From RPQJ01 sp963706535 (GTDB lineage Bacteria; Pseudomonadota; Gammaproteobacteria; Steroidobacterales; Steroidobacteraceae), in NCBI GenBank assembly GCA_963706535.1, contig CAVPMU010000009.1:1-64000 (forward strand): DNA of 64,000 nt. Reading direction: 5' to 3'. Positions 53,301 through 61,163 of this stretch are shown here, one piece after another. The notes beneath the pieces were generated by a model that saw only the letters and a list, made by a program, of their open reading frames with translations, made no database searches and was not told the DNA's origin. The position numbers and the translations under genes are program-made. Position 1 is the first letter of the stretch. The number at the start of each line of letters is the position of its first letter.

Positions 53301-53577
53301 CGACCACGCGGTCGATGATCTCGCCGGCCGCGGTGACCATGATGATGCCGACGTCGTAGCGCTCGCGCAGGAAGCGCGCGAGCGAGAGTCCTTCCTCGCG
53401 GGGCAGGCGCAGGTCGAGCAGCACCACGTCGGGGAGATCCTGCCCGATCGCGACGCGCATGGCGGCGCCGTCCCCGGCCTCGGCCGTCCTGAACCCGTGC
53501 GAGCCGAGATACTCCGCCCGCATCTGGCGGATCGAAGGATCGTCGTCGACTATGAGCACCGAGCCGGCGTGCGCCAC
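50310..53577 (-). pseudogene. Response-regulator/hybrid-kinase fusion, one frameshift
   Basis: Read from the GTG at 53577 (GGGGGAACAG upstream). First comes an OmpR-type receiver (SVLIVDDDPSIRQM, VVLLDLRLPREEG, YVTKPFG), then a winged helix that stops at SIDIRIAR, short of its final strand. The same frame runs straight into PAS-like (YAVCGIATDITERKH) and GAF-like segments. The frame shifts at a GCGCGCGCG run (52,252-52,260). It then continues as two PAS domains, HisKA (IAHEFNNLLTSIMGY), HATPase (CVEDAGQGIAPE) and a C-terminal receiver (SVLVVDDEESVGGFM). An OmpR-type gene and a kinase gene appear to have been joined by a deletion. Confidence 0.82.
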
Positions 53578-53767
53578 CTGTTCCCCCTGCGGGCCCTGCG
53601 AGCCGCGCCAGCATAGCGGCGGCACCGCCGGCCCGCTGCGCCGTCACAAACGGATGCAAGAAATTGCGCGCGCGACATCGGGCCGTTACCGACGTCCGCG
53701 AGGATGGCACCCAACGCGAGCGGGCTCCTCCGCCGCAGGTCGCCGACATCGTTGCAGGGAGACAGAC

Positions 53768-54577
53768 ATGCAGAACGCAGCCATCAAGCTCGACACCCGC
53801 GAGGCCTATGACGTTGCGGAGACCGCACGCTATGCGCGCATCATCAAGGCCTCGAAGCGCGTGCGCTGGGACATCGACGCCGACGTGATCCGTGGCCGGG
53901 CCATGGACTTCTCGCAGAAGTTCCTGCCCGACGGTCTGGCAAAGATGGACGGCTTCCCGTTCCTCGCCGCGGACGAGCGACGCCTCATGAGCCAGGTGCA
54001 GGGCCGCACCTACGCCTACGTCTTCGGCCTGGTGGAGCGCTTCATCGGCGCGAAGGTGCTCGAGCTCTCCGGCCAGCACTGGCTCGGCGACCAGGTCGCG
54101 CTCGAGGCGCTGGTGCGCTTCAGCGACGAGGAGTTGAAGCGCCAGGAGCTGTTCCGCCGCATCGAGGCCGATGCGGCCCTCTCGCCGCCGTGGAAGGACG
54201 TCTTCAAGTACCACTGGATGGAGGAAGTGCAGCACGCGATGCTCGACGAGATCGAACGGGAGCGCGAGCACGGCAAGCTGCAGCCGTTCGAGCGCGACCG
54301 CGCGGTCGACGACCTGATCGGCCTCGTCGGCGCCGTGGACGGCATCCTGCAGGCCCAGGCCGCGGCCGACGCGGACTACTTCATCGACATCTGCAAGCGC
54401 GGATTCACGACGGGCGAGCAGGAGTCGATTCGCAAGGGGCTGCTGCGCGCGTACCCCTGGCAGTACATCGTCTCCGGCGTGCAGCACCCGCACTTCGCGC
54501 GGCTGCTCACCGGCATGACCACGGAGGCGCAGATGTCGCGCATCCAGGCGGCGCTGGCGCCGGTTTTCCAGGGCTGA
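53768..54577 (+). CDS. Ferritin-like diiron protein, unknown reaction
   Basis: 269 residues with AGGGAGAC before the ATG. It is mostly helical. Motifs that could bind two irons are LVRFSDEELKRQELFRRIEA (E-x-x-x-x-x-E/H type) and YHWMEEVQHAMLDEIERERE, which holds an E-E-x-x-H. VERFIGAKVLELSGQHWLGD and AVDGILQAQAAADADYF may supply the other helices. There is no signal peptide. I cannot assign it to a named oxygenase family. It is followed 22 bases later by a 40-residue membrane peptide and then a 2-oxoacid decarboxylase gene. Confidence 0.68.
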   Translation: MQNAAIKLDTREAYDVAETARYARIIKASKRVRWDIDADVIRGRAMDFSQKFLPDGLAKMDGFPFLAADERRLMSQVQGRTYAYVFGLVERFIGAKVLELSGQHWLGDQVALEALVRFSDEELKRQELFRRIEADAALSPPWKDVFKYHWMEEVQHAMLDEIEREREHGKLQPFERDRAVDDLIGLVGAVDGILQAQAAADADYFIDICKRGFTTGEQESIRKGLLRAYPWQYIVSGVQHPHFARLLTGMTTEAQMSRIQAALAPVFQG

Positions 54578-54599
54578 TCCCGACCAGGAGGGTATCGAC

Positions 54600-54722
54600 G
54601 TGACCTCGTGCAAATCGACGAAACGCTACGAACTCACGGTCTTCGCCGCACTGGCGGTGCTGGTCGTGATGAGGCTGGGCGCGCCGTTGAACGCCGGGTT
54701 CAACGCCCACTACGTGCTGTAG
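54600..54722 (+). CDS. 40-residue single-pass membrane peptide
   Basis: GTG start at 54600 with an excellent ribosome-binding site, AGGAGGG, 7 bases upstream. The peptide is VTSCKSTKRYELTVF, then a hydrophobic run AALAVLVVMRLGAPL and a tail NAGFNAHYVL, with one possible membrane helix and a basic N-terminus (positive-inside). It lies 22 bases after the diiron protein stop and would be translated from the same message. No family recognised; the good ribosome site is the main evidence. Confidence 0.6.
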   Translation: MTSCKSTKRYELTVFAALAVLVVMRLGAPLNAGFNAHYVL

Positions 54723-54743
54723 TGGAGCAACGGGGCATGTGGC

Positions 54744-54770
54744 ATCCTGCCGTCTGGCCGACGGCAGGAT
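54744..54770 (+). promoter_or_regulatory. 11-bp perfect hairpin over the ribosome-binding site of the decarboxylase gene
   Basis: ATCCTGCCGTC (54744-54754), loop TGGCC, GACGGCAGGAT (54760-54770). The right arm contains GGCAGGA, the ribosome-binding site of the ATG at 54775. No T run follows, so it is not a classic terminator. It could limit translation of the decarboxylase relative to the genes upstream, or stabilise or process the message. Confidence 0.6.
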
Positions 54771-54774
54771 CCTC

Positions 54775-56385
54775 ATGCACCTCGCCCAGTCACTGTTGAA
54801 CGCACTGCAGGATCACGGCGCACGCCAGGTCTTCGGCATCCCGGGCGACTTCGTGCTCAAGTTCTTCGAGGTCATCGAGGAATCGGGTGTCCTGCCGCTG
54901 CACACGCTGAGCCACGAACCCTCGGTCGGCTATGCGGCCGACGCCGCGGCCCGCGCGAGCTGCGCGCCCGGCGTGGCGGTGGTCACCTACGGCGCCGGCG
55001 CGCTCAACATGGTCAATCCGGTCGCGGCCGCCTATGCGGAGAAGTCGCCGCTGGTGGTGATCTCCGGTGCGCCCGGGCGCAGCGAGAGCCGCGCCGGGCT
55101 GCTGCTGCACCACCAGGTGAAGCGGCTCGACTCGCAGTTCGCGATCTATCGCGAGATCACCTGCGACCAGGCCGTGCTCGACGACCCGGCGTCGGCACCT
55201 GTGCAGGTCGCGCGAGTGCTGCGCAGTTGCCTGATGCATTCGCGGCCCGTCTACCTGGAGTTGCCGCGGGACGTGGTGTTCGAGCCCTGCGCGCCAGTCG
55301 TGAAGCTGCCCGAAGTGGAGTACGACCCGCAGGCGGTGGCGGCGTCGGCGGACGAGATCATGGAGCGCCTCGCCGGCGCGGCGCGGCCGGTGATGATGGT
55401 CGGTTCGGAGATCCGCCGTTACGGACTCGAGCCGCGCGTGGCGGCACTCGCGCGGCGCCTGCACGTGCCGGTCGTGACGTTGTTCATGGGACGCGGCTTG
55501 CTGGCCGAATGCGACGTGCCGGTGGCGGGCACCTACCTCGGGCTCGCGGCGCATCCGCGCGTCGGCCGGCAGGTCGAGGAGTCGGATTGCCTGCTGCTGC
55601 TCGGCGTGACCATATCCGACACGAATTTCGGCGTGGCGGAGGGCCGCATCGACCGGCGCAGCGTCGTGCTCGCAGCCGACCGCTCGGTGACCATGGGCTT
55701 TCACCGCTACGGCAACATCCCGCTCGCGGCGCTGGTCGACGAACTCGCACGTCGTGTCGCCGACCGTCCGCCGCGTTCGGCGGGCCTGCCGACCGAGTTC
55801 CCGCACGGGCTGGTCCACGACGAATCGCCGATCGCGCCTGCCGACATCGCCCGGGCGGTGAACGACCTGTTCGCCCGGCACGGCCGCATGCCGATGGCGA
55901 GCGACACGGGCGACTGCCTGTTTGCCTCGCTCGACATCCATAACACCGAGCTCGTGGCGCCTGGCTATTACGCGACGATGGGGTTCGGCGTGCCGGCTGG
56001 CCTCGGCGTACAGGCGGCGACCGGGCGCCGGCCACTGGTCCTGGTCGGCGACGGTGCGTTCCAGATGACCGGCTGGGAACTCGGCAACTGCCGGCGCTAC
56101 GGCTGGGACCCGATCGTGCTGGTGTTCAACAACCGCAGCTGGGAGATGCTGCGCGTGTTCCAGCCCGGGTCGCGGTTCAACGAACTCGACGACTGGCATT
56201 TCGCCGAGCTGGCGGGTCCGCTCGGCGGCGACGGAGTGCGGGTCACGACCCGCGTGGAACTCGCCGCGGCGCTCGAATGCGCCGCCGGGCGTCGCGGCCG
56301 CTTCCAGCTCATCGAGATCATGATTGCGCCGGGCGCGGTCTCGCCCACGCTGCAGGGATTCGTGAAAGCCCTGAGGAAAAAGTAG
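54775..56385 (+). CDS. Thiamine-diphosphate 2-oxoacid decarboxylase (pyruvate/indolepyruvate decarboxylase-like)
   Basis: 536 residues from the ATG at 54775 (a GTG at 54739 is possible). N-terminal PYR domain: VFGIPGDFVLKFFEVIEE with the catalytic Glu in LSHEPSVGYAADAAARA. The HH pair typical of pyruvate and indolepyruvate decarboxylases is in GLLLHHQVKRLDSQFA. C-terminal PP domain with the metal/TPP motif VLVGDGAFQMTGWELGNC and VLVFNN. It would turn a 2-oxoacid into an aldehyde and CO2. The substrate is not certain: pyruvate, phenylpyruvate, indolepyruvate and branched-chain 2-oxoacids are all possible. It lies in a run with a diiron protein, an acyltransferase and an acyl-ACP-reductase-like gene. 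Confidence 0.9.
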   Translation: MHLAQSLLNALQDHGARQVFGIPGDFVLKFFEVIEESGVLPLHTLSHEPSVGYAADAAARASCAPGVAVVTYGAGALNMVNPVAAAYAEKSPLVVISGAPGRSESRAGLLLHHQVKRLDSQFAIYREITCDQAVLDDPASAPVQVARVLRSCLMHSRPVYLELPRDVVFEPCAPVVKLPEVEYDPQAVAASADEIMERLAGAARPVMMVGSEIRRYGLEPRVAALARRLHVPVVTLFMGRGLLAECDVPVAGTYLGLAAHPRVGRQVEESDCLLLLGVTISDTNFGVAEGRIDRRSVVLAADRSVTMGFHRYGNIPLAALVDELARRVADRPPRSAGLPTEFPHGLVHDESPIAPADIARAVNDLFARHGRMPMASDTGDCLFASLDIHNTELVAPGYYATMGFGVPAGLGVQAATGRRPLVLVGDGAFQMTGWELGNCRRYGWDPIVLVFNNRSWEMLRVFQPGSRFNELDDWHFAELAGPLGGDGVRVTTRVELAAALECAAGRRGRFQLIEIMIAPGAVSPTLQGFVKALRKK

Positions 56386-56397
56386 AGGCACCTCTGC

Positions 56398-56964
56398 ATG
56401 GTCGCTCTGCTGCGTCGTGGCGCGCTCGCTCTCCTGCGGCTCTTCGGCTGGCGCACGTCGCTCGTGTGGCCGGCGGAGCCACGCGGCGTCATCCTGGTGT
56501 ACCCGCACACCTCGAACTGGGACTTCGTCATCGGCATGCTGTTCAAGATCGGGCACGGACTGCCCGCCAACTGGCTCGGCAAGGACAGCATGTTCCCGTG
56601 GCCGTTCCGCGGCCTGCTGGAGCGGCTCGGCGGCGTGCCGGTCAACCGCCGCGCGGCGACGGGGTTCATCGACCGGCTGGTCGTGGAGTTCCGCAGGCGC
56701 GACTGGATGTGGCTCGCGATTGCGCCGGAGGGCACGCGCAGCCATACGGACTACCTGAAGTCGGGCTTCTACCTGGTGGCGCTCGCGGCCAACGTCCCGG
56801 TGGGTCTCGGTTACATCGACTATGGGACGCGTACCGTCGGCATCGATACCTACCTGCGCTTCACCGGCGACCGCGAGCGCGACCTGGCGAGCCTGCGCGA
56901 CTTCTATGGCACGAAGCGCGCGCTGCATCCCGAGAACGCCGGCGAGATCCGCTTTCGGCCATGA
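56398..56964 (+). CDS. PlsC-like acyltransferase
   Basis: 188 residues. The acyltransferase signature is present: VILVYPHTSNWDFVIGMLF holds the H-x4-D catalytic motif, LGGVPVNRRAATGFIDRLV holds the substrate-binding block and LAIAPEGTRSHTDYLKSGF the P-E-G-T-R block. The N-terminus (LLRRGALALLRLFGW) is amphipathic or weakly hydrophobic and may sit on the membrane. It probably acylates a lysolipid or similar acceptor. The stop overlaps the next start by 4 bases (ATGA). Confidence 0.88.
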   Translation: MVALLRRGALALLRLFGWRTSLVWPAEPRGVILVYPHTSNWDFVIGMLFKIGHGLPANWLGKDSMFPWPFRGLLERLGGVPVNRRAATGFIDRLVVEFRRRDWMWLAIAPEGTRSHTDYLKSGFYLVALAANVPVGLGYIDYGTRTVGIDTYLRFTGDRERDLASLRDFYGTKRALHPENAGEIRFRP

Positions 56965-58120
56965 ACCACCCCGACCCGCAGGCTGCGCGCGACGCGATCG
57001 AAGCGCTGAACGCCGGTTGCTTCTGCATCAGCGTGGATCCGTCCGTCCTGCGCAGCCAGCTCGAGGCCGATGCGGATACGCGCGGCCTGTACGACTCGCT
57101 CGCGTGGGCGCCGCCCATTGCCCGCTTCGAGCCGGGTACGGCGGGGGTGCTGATGGGCTACGACTTCCACGTCACGCCCGAGAGCCCGCGCCTCATCGAG
57201 ATCAACGCCAATGCCGGCGGCGCATTCCTGAATGCAGCGCTGTCGAGGGCGCGGCAGGCGTGCTGCGAGCCGGTGTTCTCGGTGCCGCGCCAGCCGGTCG
57301 CGGCCGATGCGCTCGAGGAGGCGCTCTACGCGATGTTCGAGGCGGAGTGGCGCCGCAGGCACGGCGACGAGCCGCTACGTCGCGTCGCGATCGTGGACGA
57401 GCAACCCGCCGGGCAGTACCTGTATCCCGAGTTCCTGCTCGCCGCGCAAATGTTCCGACGCCACGGCGTCGATGCGGTGATCTGCGACCCGTCGGCGCTC
57501 GTGTATCGCGACGGTGAACTGCGCGACCTCACCGGACGCATCGACCTCGTCTGCAACCGGCTCACGGACTTCGCGCTCGATTCGCCGGCGCACGCGGCCC
57601 TGCGGTCCGCGTATCTCGCGGGTGCTGCCGTCGTCACGCCGCATCCCCGGGCGCATGCGCTCCACGCCGACAAGCGCAACCTCGCGATGTTGTGCAATGC
57701 GGGCCTGCTGGCGTCGTGGGGCGTGGAGGCGACGCGCATCGACGTGCTGCGTCGCATGGTGCCGCACACGCGCATCGACGACCCCGCGCTCGGGGAAGAA
57801 CTGTGGGCCGCGCGCAAGGGGCTGTTCTTCAAGCCGGTCGCGGGCTACGGCGGCAATGCTATCGCGGCGACAGGCTGACGCGGCGGGCCTGGGGCGAGGT
57901 CCTGGCGGGATCCTGCGTGGCGCAGCAGGTCGTGCCGCCGAGCGAGCGCAGCGTCCACGTGGACGGCGCGGCGGTGCGGCTCAAGCTCGACGTGCGTTGT
58001 TACGCCTGCGACGGCCGTGTGCTCATGCTCGCGGCCCGCCTGTATCAGGGACAGACGACCAATTTCCGCACGCCCGGCGGCGGTTTCGCGACGGTGTTCT
58101 GCCCGCCGGCCAGGAGCTGA
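56961..58120 (+). pseudogene. ATP-grasp-like protein, one frameshift
   Basis: About 386 residues if repaired. It starts MNHPDPQAARDAIEALNAGC. Conserved-looking blocks are GVLMGYDFHVTPESPRLIEI, NANAGGAFLNAAL, RRVAIVDEQPAGQYLYPEFL and GLFFKPVAGYGGNA, the last resembling an ATP-grasp nucleotide loop (K-P-x-x-G-x-G-G). The frame ends at TGA 57876-57878, but the protein clearly goes on in another frame as YRGDRLTRRAWGEVL, KLDVRCYACDGRVLMLAARL and YQGQTTNFRTPGGGFA. One base seems to be missing near 57,858. The function is unknown; a ligase activity would fit the fold. Confidence 0.68.
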
Positions 58121-58218
58121 ACCAGCGGCCGTCGTCGAGTAGCTGCGCCATTTACGCATTCCCGCGACGACGCGCAGCCGCAAGAATCACAGCCATCACC
58201 TTGCGGGGAGAGTCGGCC

Positions 58219-59460
58219 GTGGGTCGGGCGGCAGTCGGGTCGATCAAGGCGCGGGCCGCGCGCGACGGAAATCGCTTCGCATTCGTACTGCATCCGCTCA
58301 CCGTCGCCTACCTGGCGAGCCACCCGCATTACCGCTGGACGCGTCATCTGCCGCCGACGCTCGTGGAGCTCACCGCAGCGTACATGCCAGGCCAACTCGT
58401 CGGGACGGTCAAGGGCGGGCGCTCGCCCGCGACGGGCAAGGCCATCGACGGGCTCATCTACGCGCTCGGCATGACGCCGCGTCAGATGCTCACCCGGCCG
58501 CCCGAGTTCACCTATCGCCGGTTGGACCAGGCGGTGCGCGATGCGGCGCGGCGCGGCGCGAAGATCGTCGGGCTCGGCGCGTTCACCAAGGTGGTGGGCG
58601 ATGCCGGGGTGACGGTGGCGAGTCGCGCGCCGATTCCCGTCACGACCGGCAACAGCCTCACCATCGCCGCGACGCTCGAGACCGCCAAGCTCGCCGCCCG
58701 GCGGATGGGCTGGAAGGACCTCGCGCGAGGCAAGGCGATGGTGGTGGGCGCCACCGGGTCGATCGGCTCGGTGTGCTCGCGGTTGCTCGCGGCGGCCGTC
58801 AAGGACGTGGTGCTGGTCTCGATCGAGCCCGAGCGCCTCGCGGCGTTGAAGCGCACGATCCTCGCGGAGACACCCGATGCGGACGTTGAGGTGGACGTCA
58901 CCACGACGAAGCGCGTCGGGGACTGCGACCTGATCGTCACCGCGACCTCGGCGTTCGGCCAGCGCGTGCTCGACGTGAGCCGGTGCAAGCCGGGCGCCGT
59001 GATCCTGGATGTCGCGCTGCCGCCGGACATTTCGGCGGAGGAGGCGGCGTTGCGACCCGACGTCATGGTGGTCGAGAGCGGCGAGGTCGTGATCCCGGGT
59101 CCGGTGAAGTTCAGCTTCGACATCGGGCTGCCGCCCGGCGTGGCCTATGCCTGTCTCGCCGAGGCCGCGCTGCTCGCCATGGAGGAGCGCTTCGAGTGCT
59201 TCACGCTGGGCCGCGACCTGGCACCGGCGCGCGTCAAGGAAATCTACCGCCTGTTCCGCAAGCACGGGTTCGAGATCGCGCCGCTGCGCAGTTTCGGCCG
59301 GGCGCTTACGCCCGAGCTGGTCGCGGCGACCAATGCGCGCGCCGACGAATTGCGGGGCGACAGGAAGTTGCTGGCGCGCGTGAAGGCCGAGGCCGCCAAA
59401 AAGATGGCGCGGATCCCGCCGCGGGCCAAGGGCGTTGCCGGCGTCACCACGCTCAAGTAG
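58219..59460 (+). CDS. Acyl-ACP-reductase-like NAD(P)-binding protein (COG5322 type)
   Basis: 413 residues from the GTG at 58219, supported by GGGGAGA 7 bases upstream. It resembles long-chain acyl-ACP reductase of cyanobacteria over the whole core: SPATGKAIDGLIYALG, AKIVGLGAFTKVVGDAG, PVTTGNSLTIAATLETAKLA, the Rossmann motif AMVVGATGSIGSVCSRLLAA (about 174-193) and GVAYACLAEAALLAMEERFE. The last block contains Cys312, at the place of the acyl-thioester cysteine of that enzyme. It would reduce an activated acyl group to an aldehyde. The gene follows an acyltransferase and an ATP-grasp-like gene in the same direction. Confidence 0.78.
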   Translation: MGRAAVGSIKARAARDGNRFAFVLHPLTVAYLASHPHYRWTRHLPPTLVELTAAYMPGQLVGTVKGGRSPATGKAIDGLIYALGMTPRQMLTRPPEFTYRRLDQAVRDAARRGAKIVGLGAFTKVVGDAGVTVASRAPIPVTTGNSLTIAATLETAKLAARRMGWKDLARGKAMVVGATGSIGSVCSRLLAAAVKDVVLVSIEPERLAALKRTILAETPDADVEVDVTTTKRVGDCDLIVTATSAFGQRVLDVSRCKPGAVILDVALPPDISAEEAALRPDVMVVESGEVVIPGPVKFSFDIGLPPGVAYACLAEAALLAMEERFECFTLGRDLAPARVKEIYRLFRKHGFEIAPLRSFGRALTPELVAATNARADELRGDRKLLARVKAEAAKKMARIPPRAKGVAGVTTLK

Positions 59461-59471
59461 GCCCCGAGTGC

Positions 59472-60026
59472 CTATTGCAGTGTCACGGACTTCGCCACCT
59501 CGTCGAACTCGGGCAGGCTCTTTGCGAAGAAGTGCAGGGCGGGTGCCGTGTACTTCACGAGCAACAGCGCCTTGGGCGTGGGCGTGCCAAGAACGATCTC
59601 TTCGACCACGGCGCTGCCGGAATTTTCGGGGAGACGGTAGCGCAGGTGCAGCCGGAATGCCTGCTGCCCGGCGAGCGCGGCCGGCTCCGTGCCGAGAATC
59701 TCGACCTCGCGCATCACACCCTCCGCCTGGAGGTTTGCAACGTAGGATTCGGCGAGGTCCTCGGGCAGTGACTGCGCGCTCGAGACCTTCTTGATGGCCT
59801 TGAATGCATCCTTGTGCGGCATCAACTGCACGAGGATGTGGTTCAGCAGCGGCCCGTCGTACGATGCCAGTACCGCCCTGGGGGCCGTGTCGTAATGCCA
59901 TCCGGCCGGCAATCGCACGGTGCAGCCGCGCCACTTAGGTGTTACGGTCGCTCCCGAGACATTGAGTTCCCAGCCGAACGACGCGAGCGGCGCCAGCATC
60001 AGTAGAGCCATCCAGGCTAGTCTCAT
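59472..60026 (-). CDS. Exported protein, unknown
   Basis: 184 residues from the ATG at 60026 (a GTG inside the neighbouring palindromic arm, at 60053, would add nine residues VPVVGSVGK). A signal peptide (LAWMALLMLAPLASFGWE) leads to a domain with KWRGCTVRLPAGWHYDTAPR, VQLMPHKDAFKAIKKVSSAQ, AFRLHLRYRLPENSGSAVVE and APALHFFAKSLPEFDEVAKS. It looks like a small periplasmic alpha/beta protein; no family recognised. The ribosome-binding site GGAAAG sits at the edge of palindromic copy 11. Confidence 0.7.
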   Translation of the reverse strand: MRLAWMALLMLAPLASFGWELNVSGATVTPKWRGCTVRLPAGWHYDTAPRAVLASYDGPLLNHILVQLMPHKDAFKAIKKVSSAQSLPEDLAESYVANLQAEGVMREVEILGTEPAALAGQQAFRLHLRYRLPENSGSAVVEEIVLGTPTPKALLLVKYTAPALHFFAKSLPEFDEVAKSVTLQ

Positions 60027-60030
60027 CTTT

Positions 60031-60055
60031 CCGACGGACCCGACCACTGGCACCT
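60031..60055 (-). repeat. Palindromic-element family, copy 11 (single right arm)
   Basis: CCGACGGACCCGACCACTGG followed by CACCT, with one change (ACCC for ATCC) from consensus. It sits between two divergent genes, 4 bases from the start codon of the exported protein gene. Confidence 0.88.
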
Positions 60056-60069
60056 GTTAAGCTTTTCTG

Positions 60070-60663
60070 ATGAGCATTGCGCTGGTGATCTTCGTCGCCA
60101 CGATCGTGGCGAGTCTCGCGGGACTCTACGCGGCGCCGCAGGTCATCGAGCGCAGCCTGTTCCGGCCGTACTGGTTCACGCGCCGCAAGCAGTACGAGAC
60201 GATCGTCACCAGCGGGTTCGTGCACGCCGACCTGCCGCACCTGCTCTTCAACATGGTGACGTTCTATTTCTTCGCCTTCCCGCTCGAGCGCCAGATCGGG
60301 CCGGCGAGTTTCGCGGTGCTGTATTTCCTGGGGCTCGCGCTGAGCGAGCTCGGCACCTGGCGCAAGCACCGCAACGACCCGCAATACGCCTCGCTCGGCG
60401 CATCCGGCGCCATTTCCGCGGTGCTGTTCGCGTCGATCGTGTACTTCCCGTGGCAGAAGCTCTTCATCATCCCGATCCCGGTGCCGATCCCGGCGCCGCT
60501 GTTCGCCATCGGCTACGTCGCCTACTCGTGGTACTCGGCCCGGCACCCGCGCGGGAGGATCAACCACGACGCGCACCTGGGCGGCGCGGTCTTCGGCCTC
60601 GCCTTCGTGCTGCTCACCGACCCGGCCGCCTACTCGAACCTGCTGCGCTGGGCCGGCGGCTGA
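60070..60663 (+). CDS. Rhomboid family intramembrane serine protease
   Basis: 197 residues, six membrane helices, a compact bacterial rhomboid. The catalytic Ser is in ASLGASGAISAVLFASIVYF (G-A-S-G), and the His is in GRINHDAHLGGAVFGLAFVL. The conserved helix-2 block HADLPHLLFNMVTFYFFAF with its Asn is present, as is the loop residue pattern WFTRRKQYETIVTSGFVHA. It cleaves membrane proteins within the bilayer; the substrate is unknown. Confidence 0.93.
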   Translation: MSIALVIFVATIVASLAGLYAAPQVIERSLFRPYWFTRRKQYETIVTSGFVHADLPHLLFNMVTFYFFAFPLERQIGPASFAVLYFLGLALSELGTWRKHRNDPQYASLGASGAISAVLFASIVYFPWQKLFIIPIPVPIPAPLFAIGYVAYSWYSARHPRGRINHDAHLGGAVFGLAFVLLTDPAAYSNLLRWAGG

Positions 60664-60769
60664 GCGGAAAACTGCGACGGCCGTCAAGGCTGCCCGGCGG
60701 TTTCCACCTATCCGGCGCGGTTTCGCTACACTGCGGACGGTTCAATTGCCTTCGCAACGGGTGGTGCAC

Positions 60770-61141
60770 ATGTTCAAGCGTTCCGTCATCCATGTCCTCT
60801 GCTTCGCGATCCTCAACCTCGGCTCGCCGCTGATGGCGAATGCCGCGATGATCGGCACACTGCAGGCCGTCGAGTCCAGCAGCCGCGCCCAGGACCTCGC
60901 GACCGTCAACGCCGCGCTGGCACGCGAGGACGTGCGCCAGCAGTTCGCGGCGCTCGGCGTGGCACCTGCGCAGATCGAGTCGCGCATCGCCGCGCTCACG
61001 GACGCGGAACTCGGCAAGCTCGCCGGGCAGATGGCCGAGATGCCGGCCGGCGGCGACGCCCTCGCGGTCATCGGCATCGTGTTCATCGTGCTGCTGATCC
61101 TCGAACTGACGGGTGTCATCGACATCTTCAAGAAGACCTGA
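60770..61141 (+). CDS. PA2779 family protein
   Basis: 123 residues. A signal segment (VIHVLCFAILNLGSPLMANA) is followed by a helical middle (VNAALAREDVRQQFAALGVA, IESRIAALTDAELGKLAGQM) and a C-terminal membrane helix (AVIGIVFIVLLILELTGVID). This is the PA2779 layout. These genes are regularly found before a PA2778-type C39-like peptidase gene, as here (22 bp gap), so a shared envelope role is likely though undefined. Confidence 0.88.
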   Translation: MFKRSVIHVLCFAILNLGSPLMANAAMIGTLQAVESSSRAQDLATVNAALAREDVRQQFAALGVAPAQIESRIAALTDAELGKLAGQMAEMPAGGDALAVIGIVFIVLLILELTGVIDIFKKT

Positions 61142-61163
61142 TCGCGAGCACCGCGTTCAGCGC

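Noticed and set aside
53768..54577. The diiron protein as cyanobacterial-type aldehyde-deformylating oxygenase.
   Set aside because: Length and motif order differ and I could not align its metal-ligand helices to that enzyme; kept as an unknown ferritin-like protein.
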